Below, in pieces: positions 8,115 to 20,408 of a stretch of 64,000 nt of DNA. This stretch comes from Lachnospiraceae bacterium. GTDB lineage: Bacteria; Bacillota; Clostridia; Lachnospirales; Lachnospiraceae. The notes beneath the pieces are model-generated. The model saw only the letters and a list, made by a program, of their open reading frames with translations, ran no database searches and had not been told where the DNA came from. Position 1 is the first letter of the stretch; each line of letters begins with the position of its first letter. The stretch is from the NCBI GenBank assembly GCA_021199495.1, contig JAJQHY010000079.1, positions 32,396 through 96,395 on the forward strand. Reading direction: 5' to 3'. Position numbers and translations under genes: made by a program.

Positions 8115-9020
8115 ATGAAAGAACAGATTTCAGTGCAGCCCCGTCGTCATTCTCACAACAGTCATACAGGCTTTTCAGGCAGCAGCACGTCAAAGGCAAT
8201 GAAGACGGGCGTAATGAAAAAAAAGAGAAATTACAGCCTGATTATCGGCCTGATCATTTCTATTGCACTCGCCCTGATGGCTCTCATCGGCCACTTCTGG
8301 ACGCCCTACTCTCCCACGGCCATGAATTCCTCCGCCGTCAACCTGGCACCCTGCCTTGCGCATCCGCTGGGAACAGACAACTTCGGCCGGGATATTTTAA
8401 GCCGCATTATGAACGGCAGCGGGATCACATACCTGGTTGCATTCTGCACCGTATTGATCGGCGCCGTGGGCGGCACCATCGTTGGGGCTTTTACCGGTTA
8501 TTTCGGCGGAATTCTGGATGAAATTATCATGCGGTTGAATGACGTCCTGCTCTCTTTTCCCAGTGTCCTGCTGGCCTTACTGTTCATCAGCTTTCTGGGA
8601 GAAGGGACAACCAACCTCATCCTGGCTCTGGGAGTCTTATTTATTCCCAGCTTTGCGCGCATTGTCAGAAGCGAAATGATCCGCTGCCGGGAGCTGGACT
8701 TTGTCCGCAGCGCGAAGGTCACAGGCGTGGGTACTCTGCGCATCATCTTCGCCCATATCCTGCCGAATGCCTGGGTCAGCCTCTTAACGAGCGCCGCCAT
8801 CGGCTTTAATAACGCGGTACTCGCGGAGGCAAGTATGAGCTACCTTGGGCTGGGCGTGCAGCCGCCCAACGCGAGTCTCGGCCGGATGCTGTCGGAGGCA
8901 CAATCCTATCTGTATGTGGCGCCCTGGTACGCGATTGCGCCGGGCGTAACGATTATTCTGATGATACTGGGATTCAGTCTGATCAGCGAGGGACTGCGGA
9001 ATATGCAGAACCGCTCATAG
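8115..9020 (+). CDS. oligopeptide-type ABC transporter permease (DppC/OppC family)
   Basis: A 301-residue partner permease. After a 40-residue basic, Ser/His-rich cytoplasmic extension come the first membrane span and the DppC hallmark AHPLGTDNFGRDILSRIMNG at about residue 75. The EAA loop reads MIRCRELDFVRSAKVTGVGT then LRIIFAHILPNAW. GAGGAGGAAAG precedes the chosen ATG; a second ATG (MKTGVMKKKRN) is possible but has no better ribosome binding site. Directly downstream of the DppB-like gene. Confidence 0.93.
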   Translation: MKEQISVQPRRHSHNSHTGFSGSSTSKAMKTGVMKKKRNYSLIIGLIISIALALMALIGHFWTPYSPTAMNSSAVNLAPCLAHPLGTDNFGRDILSRIMNGSGITYLVAFCTVLIGAVGGTIVGAFTGYFGGILDEIIMRLNDVLLSFPSVLLALLFISFLGEGTTNLILALGVLFIPSFARIVRSEMIRCRELDFVRSAKVTGVGTLRIIFAHILPNAWVSLLTSAAIGFNNAVLAEASMSYLGLGVQPPNASLGRMLSEAQSYLYVAPWYAIAPGVTIILMILGFSLISEGLRNMQNRS

Positions 9021-9096
9021 TCCTGACTGCAGTTTCCCGCTATGCGTAAAGATTGCATGTGCATGACAGTCAGTCATACCATGACAGGAGTTTTCC

Positions 9097-10746
9097 ATGA
9101 CAGAACCACTTTTTGAAGTCAATCATCTATCCATCGCCTTCCCGGAGGAAGTGAAGGGCAGCCGCGCGCTAACCCTGCATACCGTGGTGGACGATATTTC
9201 CTTCTCCCTGGAGGAAGGAGAAATCCTCGGAATCGTAGGAGAATCCGGCTCCGGAAAATCCATGACGGCACTGGCGGCCATGGGGCTTTTGTCCAAAGAC
9301 GCGCAGATTCTTGGCGGAGATATCCGTTTTGACGGGCATGAAATTCTCTCCATGACCGAAGAAGCGCAGAGCTCCATCCGCGGAAATGATATCTCCATGA
9401 TTTTTCAGGAGCCCATGACCTCCTTAAATCCAGTCATGAAAATCGGTGCGCAGATCGGTGAGACATTAAAGCTGCATACAACTTTGAATAAAGAAGAAAT
9501 TCATCTGAAAGTCCTGGACACTCTGACAGACGTTGGGTTGCCTGATCCGGAAGCCCTTTGCTGCAAATATCCCCACGAGCTCTCCGGGGGTATGCGCCAG
9601 CGCGTCATGATCGCGCAGGCCATGATCTGTGAGCCAAAGCTTCTGATCGCGGACGAACCGACGACCGCCCTGGACGTCTTAGTGCAGCAGCAGATTCTGG
9701 ACCTGCTGCTCGATCTGCACCGCAGAAAAAATGTGGCGCTCCTGTTTATTTCCCACGATCTGAACGTCATCAAAAAGCTCTGTGACAACGTCCTGGTGAT
9801 GTATGAAGGCAAGATTGTGGAACGGGGCGAGGTACGCCGCGTTTTGGAGCATCCGGAGCACGAATACACGAAGACGCTGGTGGCTTCCTTTCCGGAAAAC
9901 GCCGCCGGGCAGCCTGAGAACAGCCCTGCGCTTTCCCTGCGGCATGTGAACGTCTATTATCAGGAAAATCAGCGCACGCTTTTTGGAAAAAAAGAGCACC
10001 GTCGGGTGATCAAAGATCTGTCCCTGACCGTGCAGGAAGGGGAAATGTTCGGCATCGTCGGGGAGAGCGGCTGCGGCAAGTCCACGCTGGCGAAAGCGAT
10101 TGTGGGCTTAAATCCGGACTATGACGGGGAAATTGTCTTTTCACAGGATGGCAAAGAGGTGGGAACGCCCCGCGGATTCAATCACGGAGCTGGCTCCAGA
10201 GCAAAGGAAAAAGCGGCTGATCAGTCACTTTCTTCCTTTTATCGTCCCCAGATGGTCTTCCAGGACCCCTTCAGTTCCTTAAATCCGGTGCACAAAATCG
10301 GCTGGATCATGACGGAGTCCCTGCGGGTACTGGGCATCAAAGATAAAAAAGAACAGCGCCGCCGTGTAGAGAAAATGCTCACAGACGTCGGCCTGGACGC
10401 CTCCTACTACGACCGTTATCCCAGAGAACTCTCCGGCGGGCAGCGCCAGCGCGTCAGCATCGGCACGGCGCTTTTGCGCGATCCGAAAATCCTGGTGGCC
10501 GACGAACCGGTCTCCGCGCTGGATGTTACAATCCAGTCACAAATTCTGGATCTGCTGCTGGAGCTCCACCAAAAACGGCGCCTGACCATCGTTTTTATTT
10601 CACACGACTTAAATCTGGTGCGGCACATCTGTTCCAGGGTCGCGGTTCTGTACGACGGGGAACTGGTGGAGATGGGAGATGTGGAGGAGGTGTACCGGCA
10701 TCCGAAGCACGAATACACACAAAAGCTACTGGAAGCGGCGCTATAG
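9097..10746 (+). CDS. fused double ATPase of an oligopeptide-type ABC transporter (DppD-DppF fusion)
   Basis: A 549-residue protein holding two ABC ATPase cassettes, which in most peptide importers are separate genes. Cassette 1: Walker A GESGSGKS (48-55), signature LSGGMRQRV near 162, Walker B LLIADEPTTALD near 185. Cassette 2: Walker A GESGCGKS (about 322-329), signature LSGGQRQRV near 445, Walker B ILVADEPVSALD near 468. Both signatures and the switch histidines (SHD) are intact, so both sites should hydrolyse ATP. ACAGGAG precedes the ATG. Last gene of the operon; its end overlaps the end of the convergent GH31 gene by 6 bp, so nothing separates the two transcripts. Confidence 0.93.
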   Translation: MTEPLFEVNHLSIAFPEEVKGSRALTLHTVVDDISFSLEEGEILGIVGESGSGKSMTALAAMGLLSKDAQILGGDIRFDGHEILSMTEEAQSSIRGNDISMIFQEPMTSLNPVMKIGAQIGETLKLHTTLNKEEIHLKVLDTLTDVGLPDPEALCCKYPHELSGGMRQRVMIAQAMICEPKLLIADEPTTALDVLVQQQILDLLLDLHRRKNVALLFISHDLNVIKKLCDNVLVMYEGKIVERGEVRRVLEHPEHEYTKTLVASFPENAAGQPENSPALSLRHVNVYYQENQRTLFGKKEHRRVIKDLSLTVQEGEMFGIVGESGCGKSTLAKAIVGLNPDYDGEIVFSQDGKEVGTPRGFNHGAGSRAKEKAADQSLSSFYRPQMVFQDPFSSLNPVHKIGWIMTESLRVLGIKDKKEQRRRVEKMLTDVGLDASYYDRYPRELSGGQRQRVSIGTALLRDPKILVADEPVSALDVTIQSQILDLLLELHQKRRLTIVFISHDLNLVRHICSRVAVLYDGELVEMGDVEEVYRHPKHEYTQKLLEAAL

Positions 10747-12987
10747 GATCCTCTCATACGGCTTCTCATACCCCGCATGTACAATCTGCGTCTCCACCGT
10801 TCCATCTGGCTTCACCGTGAAATGATACTGGTGGTACCTGCCGTCCCGATAGGCAAAATCCTCCCCGTTATCCAGATAATGGTCATACTCGCCCTCGCCC
10901 GGGAAAACGTCCAGGAGCAACGTATCGTTCGGTTTTTCTCCCACATAGGACTGCTCCGGCATACAGGGCAGCACGGTTCCCGCTTTCACATACAGCGGGC
11001 ATGTATCGAGCGGCGCCTCGCGGACAAACCAAACCGGCCCCGTGATTTTTTCGCGGGTCCAGTAGTCGTACCACTCACCCTCAGGCAAGTAGACCATCCG
11101 ATGGTTCGCGCCCTGCTGCACCACCGGCGCCGCAAGAATCCGTGAGCCAATCAGGAATTCATCATTGCAGGTCCGGACAACCATATCCTTCTCATACTCA
11201 TACACCAGCGGCCGCATAATCGGCGCACCGGTCTTTTCTTCCTCGAAAAACAGATCATAGAAATACGGAATCAGGCGATAACGCAGCTTCACATATTTGC
11301 GGTAAATGGCGAGCACTTCCTCTCCAAACACCCACGGCTCCTGGCGGCGGCTGCCCATCGCGGAATGGTTGCGGCAAAACGGGGAAAGCGCACCCAATTC
11401 AATCCAGCGGGCTAAAAGCTCCGGCGTCGTATCGGCACAGAAACCGCCGATGTCCGTTCCTGCGAAGGGCATACCGGAGAGTCCTAAGTTGCACAGCTGC
11501 GGAATCGCCATCTGTAAATGTCCCCACATGCTGGTATTGTCTCCGGTCCAGACCATGGCATATTTCTGGCTGCCCGCAAAACAGGCCCTCGTGATGACAA
11601 AGGGACGGCGGCCGTCATGCTTTTTTAAGCCTTCATAGGTTGCTTTGGACATCAGGTGGCCGTAGACATTGTGCATCGCTGCGTGATCAGCCGGCCTGTC
11701 CTCGTCCGTGAATACGACATCGTCCGGCAGCGGTCCCTTGAAGCTGGCAGGCTCATTCATGTCATTCCAGACGCCGCGGATGCCTTTTTTCACGAAAAAG
11801 TCCATTTTATCTGTCCACCATTCTCTGACCTTCGGATTTCCAAAATCCGGGAAGGCCGCCTCGCCCGGCCAGACCGCGTTGATATAAACATCACCCTCCG
11901 GCGTTTTCGCGAAATATCCGTTCTCCACACCCTCATCGTAGACATCGTAACCCGCTTCCTTTTTGACACCGGCGTCGTTGATGCAGACCATATGAAAGCC
12001 CCGGTCGGAAAGCTTCTGTAAAAACCCCTCCGGGTCATTGTGATAGCGTGTCAGATCCCAGGTGAAATCCCGGTAACCGCGCATGTAGTCAATATCCAGA
12101 TGAATGGAATCGCAGGGAATATCATGCTCCCGCATGCCATCCGCGATCGCCTGTATATCCTCCTGTACCACATAGCCCCACCGGCTCTGGTGATAGCCAA
12201 GCGTCCACTTCTGCGGCAGCGGCGCGGTTCCGGTCAGATACATATAGCCGCTCAGCACCTGAGGCATATTCGCACCCGCGATATAATAATAATCCAGATT
12301 TCCCTGATCCGCGCCGAACCAGAAATAATCGTCCGACTCCTGCCCCATATTAAAATAGCTCTTATAAGGATTGTCGAAAAACAGGCCGTACACATGGCTG
12401 TCCGTCAGCGTGATAAAGAAAGGAATGCTTTTATACAGCGCCTTGAAAGTATCCACCTGCGGGTCCGGATTGTCCGTATTCCACATTTCATAGTCGTAAT
12501 GCCGCTTGTCCAGATACCCGGTCTTATCCCCCAGGCCGTAAAAATGCTCCGAACCAGTCATAGTCTTCACCACCTCGATCAGGTGGCCGCCCTCTTTGTC
12601 CGCCTCACCAGCCCTGTGTCCTTCCTCTGCCAGGAGCTTTAAATACTCCTCGCTGACACGCTTTAAGGGTATGCGGCTGCCGCGATAGTCCTCGCAGACC
12701 AGCGCTTCCTCTTCATCCAGAAAATCCACCTTGAAATCATCGCAGACACGCACACGCAACGCATCCGTCAGAATCCACAGGCCGTCCGGGCGCTCCTCCA
12801 CATGTACCTCACAGGGGATGGTTTTAACTACCTCGATCGCCTTCGAACGGTGTTCCTCACTCATAAAACCCGCGAAGACATTCACGATTTTCGGGGTGAT
12901 GATTTCGATGCGTGCCTTCAGATGTTCGAAATGCAAGTGTATTGTCTGGTTTTTGATTTCATAGCGTAATAATCTGCCGCAGGTCAT
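10741..12987 (-). CDS. glycoside hydrolase family 31 (alpha-glucosidase-like)
   Basis: A 748-residue cytosolic enzyme with the GH31 layout: N-terminal beta-sandwich, (beta/alpha)8 barrel, C-terminal sandwiches. Diagnostic segments are GSEHFYGLGDKTGYLDKR, LGYHQSRWGY, PCDSIHLDIDYMRGYRDFTW and GVWNDMNEPASF, where the Asp of WNDMNEP (about residue 409) is the expected nucleophile. FAGTDIGGFCADTTPELLAR supplies the later conserved loop. GH31 members release alpha-linked glucose or xylose from oligosaccharides. There is no signal peptide, so it acts on imported sugars. GGAGGAAACAGAAA precedes the ATG. It stands alone on the minus strand, downstream of and convergent with the importer operon. Alpha-glucosidase is the likeliest activity; alpha-xylosidase cannot be excluded. 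Confidence 0.92.
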   Translation of the reverse strand: MTCGRLLRYEIKNQTIHLHFEHLKARIEIITPKIVNVFAGFMSEEHRSKAIEVVKTIPCEVHVEERPDGLWILTDALRVRVCDDFKVDFLDEEEALVCEDYRGSRIPLKRVSEEYLKLLAEEGHRAGEADKEGGHLIEVVKTMTGSEHFYGLGDKTGYLDKRHYDYEMWNTDNPDPQVDTFKALYKSIPFFITLTDSHVYGLFFDNPYKSYFNMGQESDDYFWFGADQGNLDYYYIAGANMPQVLSGYMYLTGTAPLPQKWTLGYHQSRWGYVVQEDIQAIADGMREHDIPCDSIHLDIDYMRGYRDFTWDLTRYHNDPEGFLQKLSDRGFHMVCINDAGVKKEAGYDVYDEGVENGYFAKTPEGDVYINAVWPGEAAFPDFGNPKVREWWTDKMDFFVKKGIRGVWNDMNEPASFKGPLPDDVVFTDEDRPADHAAMHNVYGHLMSKATYEGLKKHDGRRPFVITRACFAGSQKYAMVWTGDNTSMWGHLQMAIPQLCNLGLSGMPFAGTDIGGFCADTTPELLARWIELGALSPFCRNHSAMGSRRQEPWVFGEEVLAIYRKYVKLRYRLIPYFYDLFFEEEKTGAPIMRPLVYEYEKDMVVRTCNDEFLIGSRILAAPVVQQGANHRMVYLPEGEWYDYWTREKITGPVWFVREAPLDTCPLYVKAGTVLPCMPEQSYVGEKPNDTLLLDVFPGEGEYDHYLDNGEDFAYRDGRYHQYHFTVKPDGTVETQIVHAGYEKPYERIL

Positions 12988-13182
12988 TTTCTGTTTCCTC
13001 CGAATATATTCGTTCAGTGCATTAAGTATACTATACCCATAACAATGGACACTTAAGTTTTAATACTGTTCGCTGACGTTCATTCTACCATGATTTTTTT
13101 ATCTTCACAACCGCATATTTTTTTTGTTGTTTTCACTTCCAATCCCTGTTATAATCACCATGGAGAGAAGAAAGGGGCACAT

Positions 13183-13500
13183 ATGGCAGACAGAAAACTG
13201 GATTTCACACTTTTTTTCCCGGAAGTATATCAGGCCGTGGCAGGGAAAGATTATATGGTATATGCCTATATGAACGACGGCGCCATGCGGGCGCTGGACA
13301 TGAAGCCCCTCATTGAAAGTGGCGGCGTCTATGAACCGTTAAAAGATCCGGAACTGTTTAAAACGAAGCTGACTGTAATCGGATACACTGTCGCCTGGGA
13401 TCTGAATGGAACCCGGGACGAATACCGCTGTATTGACGTCGACCCTTTTGTCGTATTTAACAGTCCTGTCGTAGATGATATCCCAGATGAACTTTTTTGA
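13183..13500 (+). CDS. DUF2442-like small protein
   Basis: A 105-residue protein: MADRKLDFTLFFPEVYQAVA, then AYMNDGAMRALDMKPLIESG, with FKTKLTVIGYTVAWDL and DIDP-like CIDVDPFVVF segments. This pattern of a small beta-rich protein adapting to DNA- or toxin-related contexts matches DUF2442, of unknown biochemical role. I chose the ATG at 13183, preceded by AAAGGGG, over an upstream ATG at 13090 whose extra 31 residues look non-coding. It sits alone between two minus-strand sugar genes. Confidence 0.7.
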   Translation: MADRKLDFTLFFPEVYQAVAGKDYMVYAYMNDGAMRALDMKPLIESGGVYEPLKDPELFKTKLTVIGYTVAWDLNGTRDEYRCIDVDPFVVFNSPVVDDIPDELF

Positions 13501-13546
13501 ATCCTGTTACGACATTCTTTTCCTGAAATTCTTATAAACAAAACAA

Positions 13547-13588
13547 CTGCCGCAGGTGAACCATCTGATCACCCCGCGGCAGCTTTTT
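13547..13588 (+). terminator. rho-independent terminator, probably bidirectional
   Basis: Stem CTGCCGCAGGTGA (from 13547) with TCACCCCGCGGCAG (13569-13582), followed by CTTTTTG on the plus strand and preceded by an A-rich run that gives a T-rich tail on the minus strand. It lies between the convergent DUF2442 gene and the GH129-like gene and can serve both. Confidence 0.8.
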
Positions 13589-13590
13589 GT

Positions 13591-15588
13591 TTAAGCCTCT
13601 TTGATTTCATATTCCCCGGTCTTTAAATCAACCGTTACCGTCGTTCCATCCGCAAAAACAGTCCGCTGTCTGTCGTAATCTCCATCCAGGAATTCATGCC
13701 GCACCATCTCGCACTTGGCAACCCGCTCCTGCAGACTGCTCACGACCGCACACCGGGCGATTTCTTCCTCAAGCTTTCGCTCTGCCTCGCTGTCAAACGC
13801 ACCGTCCGTGTCCGGGTATGCGCCGTCGCGGTCCAGGTAGGGTGCGCCGCCGTTTAAGAGGGCATAGAGCATATAATCCTCCCCATCCTCCTGCCGGTCC
13901 ATGAACCAGGGCAGGATCATGCAGTCGTGATATACCAGGTTAAAGAGCGGCACAGGTATACCGCGTCTGGGTGCTCCCGGTTTCTGAAGCATGAAATCAT
14001 AAGGGCCGTAATGACAGAATACCAGATTTCGCATGGCCCAGTCGCTGCACTCCTCGCTGCTGGGGAGGATTCCCTTCGACCACAGATAAGAAAAGCAGGC
14101 GCTGCGGTATTCCAGGCATTCCTTTCGCCTCATCTTATGACGCAGATGCGCACACTCATCCGGCTCATTACAGGTAAACACATCCAGATAGGAAGCCTGC
14201 AGGCGAATGCCGTGCTTAAGAACCTCCTCAAAATTGCGCTTCACATAATAGGGCGCCTGCGTGGCGCAGAGGTAATTCTGCCTGCCGCCCGCCCAGACCG
14301 CCATCTCAAAGACCGAACCGTCCGCCGCGTGGAGGGCAAACTCCCGATCATACGTAGCCGCATCCATATAATAATCCCGGTACTGGTCATGCAGGCCAAA
14401 GAGGTAACCGCAGTCCTGAAGCGTATCCGACAGCTCTTTGAAACCTTCCCAGCCGCCCGCCTCCGGACAGGCCGGCAGATAATCCGGGTGCTGATTGTCA
14501 TAGCCTGGCGCGCCCCAGCCGTCCAGGTGCAGGTAAAGCTTTTTCACGCCCTTTTTGTGATAACGCAGAATCTCCGTGGTGCGGGCATGGAAGGGAACCA
14601 CAACGTCATTTTTCTCCGGATGCTCTTTGTCATAAAACTTAGAATCAGGCGAAACATGCTTTTTGATTCCCTTATGTACAACGGCCGCTCCAATCAGATC
14701 ATCCACCAGCGGATTGCGGGCCGCTTTTTCTTTTAATGTTGTCAGAAGACCTGTCTCAATCGCATAGCTCCGATATACCTTGCACAGGTCATTATAATCA
14801 CAGTTTTCCAGAAAAACATACCGCAGACTGCGGCGATAAGAAAACGCTCCCAGGCTCGGCAGAAAATACGCCCCCACATGCGTATAAGGGCCACCCGCCT
14901 TGTGGTCGATATAATATCCAGCGTCCCATGGCGTCTCACAGATCGCGATATAGCCGTGCCCTTCCTCCACCTGACCAAACCATGACATGTAGGCCCCGGA
15001 GGAACAGAATTGTCCGTCAAAGGGTAATTTGCCGACCTCATTTTCCCAGGTGTTCGGGATCAGAAGACCCTGCAGGACGGGCATGACTGTGTAGGCATCC
15101 GCGGTTTCTTTTGCAAAGGAAAAATACCCCGGCCAGAGGATTTTTAAAAAAGGAAGGTCCCCCTGTCCCGGTATCAGCTCAAAGTGAAGCGCCTGCGCAG
15201 CGGTCTCGATCCAGACAAGCGTCTCGAAGGAAAACTTCCGATTCTTATAACTCTCAATTGTCTCTTCGGTTGTTGCGGCCGCTTCGCCGCCAATATCCGG
15301 ACTACAGTCCTGATGCCGACCCGTTTCATTTCCAGTATCCTGACAGGTCACATTTTCCCACTCATAATGGGAAAGAATCCCTTCCCCTACGCCGCTCTTA
15401 TAAGATTCATGCCGGATCACATCGGCGCTTTGAAATAAAAACCTGCTGCCGTCCTTTAAACAAAAGCAGGGACAAAACGCCTCGTCCTGACGCCATACAT
15501 GACCCGAAGCTGCGACTGTATACAGCAGCGTCTCACAATTCAGTTCCACATTTATTTTTCCACAGCCAAACCGCATCATTTCACCCAT
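13591..15588 (-). CDS. GH129/GH101-like glycoside hydrolase (possible alpha-N-acetylgalactosaminidase)
   Basis: A 665-residue protein without signal peptide. The barrel region contains KKLYLHLDGWGAPGYDNQHP, GYLFGLHDQYRDYY, GIRLQASYLDVFTCNEPDEC and SSEECSDWAM, the arrangement I associate with GH129 and the related GH101 endo-alpha-N-acetylgalactosaminidases; the Asp of SYLDVF and the Glu of SSEECSDW are plausible catalytic residues. GH129 enzymes are intracellular and remove alpha-linked GalNAc (Tn antigen). The context supports this: a NahK-like hexosamine kinase lies just upstream and a GH2 beta-galactosidase before that. I chose the start at 15588 because AAAGGAG lies 9 bases upstream. Family membership is recognition by motif, not a search result, and a DUF5696-type protein is the main alternative. 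Confidence 0.7.
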   Translation of the reverse strand: MGEMMRFGCGKINVELNCETLLYTVAASGHVWRQDEAFCPCFCLKDGSRFLFQSADVIRHESYKSGVGEGILSHYEWENVTCQDTGNETGRHQDCSPDIGGEAAATTEETIESYKNRKFSFETLVWIETAAQALHFELIPGQGDLPFLKILWPGYFSFAKETADAYTVMPVLQGLLIPNTWENEVGKLPFDGQFCSSGAYMSWFGQVEEGHGYIAICETPWDAGYYIDHKAGGPYTHVGAYFLPSLGAFSYRRSLRYVFLENCDYNDLCKVYRSYAIETGLLTTLKEKAARNPLVDDLIGAAVVHKGIKKHVSPDSKFYDKEHPEKNDVVVPFHARTTEILRYHKKGVKKLYLHLDGWGAPGYDNQHPDYLPACPEAGGWEGFKELSDTLQDCGYLFGLHDQYRDYYMDAATYDREFALHAADGSVFEMAVWAGGRQNYLCATQAPYYVKRNFEEVLKHGIRLQASYLDVFTCNEPDECAHLRHKMRRKECLEYRSACFSYLWSKGILPSSEECSDWAMRNLVFCHYGPYDFMLQKPGAPRRGIPVPLFNLVYHDCMILPWFMDRQEDGEDYMLYALLNGGAPYLDRDGAYPDTDGAFDSEAERKLEEEIARCAVVSSLQERVAKCEMVRHEFLDGDYDRQRTVFADGTTVTVDLKTGEYEIKEA

Positions 15589-15702
15589 TCTTCCGCACTC
15601 CTTTCGCACTCCAACCGCCATTCCTGTTCTGTTTCTCCACTTAAATCGTTCTCCCGCGGTTCACCGCTGTTTCCACGGCTTTCCTCCTGCCGGAGGCAAA
15701 CA

Positions 15703-16812
15703 TCAATCGCAGTCCCCTCTCAGGCATGCCTGCGGCGACATCTTCTCCCACTTTCTCTCCATATCGCTCACCAGCTTAAACTGTGTCCGGCAGCGGTCGA
15801 GATTCTGCCCCTCCCGCTCCGTTTTAAAATAAATGTCCCCCTCCAGATAATCCGCAAGAAAACGCATACCGCACTCTAACGTCATCAGCTTCGCGCCCAA
15901 GGGAAAAAGTGATATTTCCTCCTCCGTCAGCCTCCCTTTGGCGCCTTGCAGGAAACCCTTCAGGCAGGCCTGGTACAGCGGTAAGGAAACTGTAACCTTT
16001 TCGCAGTCCGTCTCATCCTCGGATGCCGTAGAGGCTCCCGAGCGGATGGCGTCCCCGAAATCAAAGGGTGCAAATCCCGGCATCACGGTATCCAGATCGC
16101 AGAGACAGACCGCCTCGTGTGTCGTCTGATCGAAGAGGATATTGGCAAGCTTGGGATCATTGTGCGTCACGCGAAGCGGCAGCCTCCCCTGCCCGCGCAA
16201 ATCCATAAACACAGACATCTCTTCCCTGCGCGCCCGCACAAAGGCAATCTCCTTTGCCACAGACGCCGCCCGCCCGCACCGATCCTGTGAAACCGCCTTT
16301 TCAAAGTCCTGATACCGCCTGGGCGTATTGTGAAAATCCGGAATGGTCTCATGCAACTCTCCGACCGAAAAATCCGCCAGAAACGCCTGAAAGCGTCCGA
16401 TTGCCAGACCTGCCTGATACATCACTTCAGGGCTGTCCGCCTGCTCATACGTTACCACATGATTCACATTCGTATAGAGTCTCCAGGCCTGCCCGTTTTC
16501 GTCCGTCAGATACGGCCGTCCATCCGCGGCCCGGATTACGGTCAGCGTGCCACGGTTCACATCCTTACCCTGCTCCTCCAGGCGCCTGCGCAGAAAAGAC
16601 GTGACCTTTACGATATTATCCATCAGACCGTCCACGTCTTTGAATACAGACGTATTAATGCTCTGCAGAATATACTGCTCTCCTGACGAAAACGCCACAA
16701 GATAGGTCGTATGAATATGGCCGTTTCCGCAGGGCTCTACAGCTACAGCCTTACCGCCGGTCTCAAACCGCTCCGCAATTTGCTTTAACTTTGCAGTCTC
16801 CTCTGCCTTCAT
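15703..16812 (-). CDS. nahK: N-acetylhexosamine 1-kinase-like phosphotransferase
   Basis: A cytosolic kinase of about 369 residues with the aminoglycoside phosphotransferase/choline kinase fold. GNGHIHTTYLVAF near the N-terminus forms the ATP loop, RVTHNDPKLANILFD (near 215) is the Brenner motif with catalytic Asp, and CLCDLDTVMPGFAPFDFGDA supplies the metal-binding Asp. These segments match NahK of bifidobacteria, which makes GlcNAc-1-P or GalNAc-1-P in the lacto-N-biose/galacto-N-biose pathway. The gene lies between a GH2 beta-galactosidase and a GH129-like enzyme on the same strand, which fits salvage of GalNAc from mucin O-glycans. Start at 16812 is chosen for GGGGAG six bases upstream; an ATG directly after the GH2 stop (16884) is possible but has no ribosome binding site. 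Confidence 0.8.
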   Translation of the reverse strand: MKAEETAKLKQIAERFETGGKAVAVEPCGNGHIHTTYLVAFSSGEQYILQSINTSVFKDVDGLMDNIVKVTSFLRRRLEEQGKDVNRGTLTVIRAADGRPYLTDENGQAWRLYTNVNHVVTYEQADSPEVMYQAGLAIGRFQAFLADFSVGELHETIPDFHNTPRRYQDFEKAVSQDRCGRAASVAKEIAFVRARREEMSVFMDLRGQGRLPLRVTHNDPKLANILFDQTTHEAVCLCDLDTVMPGFAPFDFGDAIRSGASTASEDETDCEKVTVSLPLYQACLKGFLQGAKGRLTEEEISLFPLGAKLMTLECGMRFLADYLEGDIYFKTEREGQNLDRCRTQFKLVSDMERKWEKMSPQACLRGDCD

Positions 16813-16884
16813 CCCATGCTCCCCGATCATTACGGCATATTTACGTAACATATTTACAACTGGAAATGACTTCCATCCGTACAT

Positions 16885-20178
<3,294 letters not shown>

Positions 20179-20272
20179 TCATAAAACCTTGTTCTCATCA
20201 GAATATACACTATTTTTTTCACATCTTCAACAAGCGATTCCCTCTTATGGGACAGATTTTGTGATCGTAGCC

Positions 20273-20313
20273 AAAAAACGCCCGGACGGCCTTTACCTGA
20301 CCATCCGGGCGTT
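20273..20313 (-). terminator. rho-independent terminator of the 20-30 kb operon
   Basis: Read on the minus strand, AACGCCCGGATGG pairs with CCGTCCGGGCGTT (one wobble) around an 11-base loop and is followed by TTTTTT. It lies about 100 bp past the stop codon of the second large solute-binding lipoprotein. Confidence 0.88.
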
Positions 20314-20408
20314 ATCCATTTTATCTGTTATTTACTGTTTTACCGGCTTCAGCTGTTATATCGGACATCATCTGCCGCCTTTGTTTCTGCTGCCGGTCTG
20401 CTGTCTCT

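Noticed and set aside
13927..14736. Plus-strand frame opposite the GH129-like gene
   Set aside because: Arg/Leu/Ile-rich shadow sequence, no ribosome binding site, no domain.
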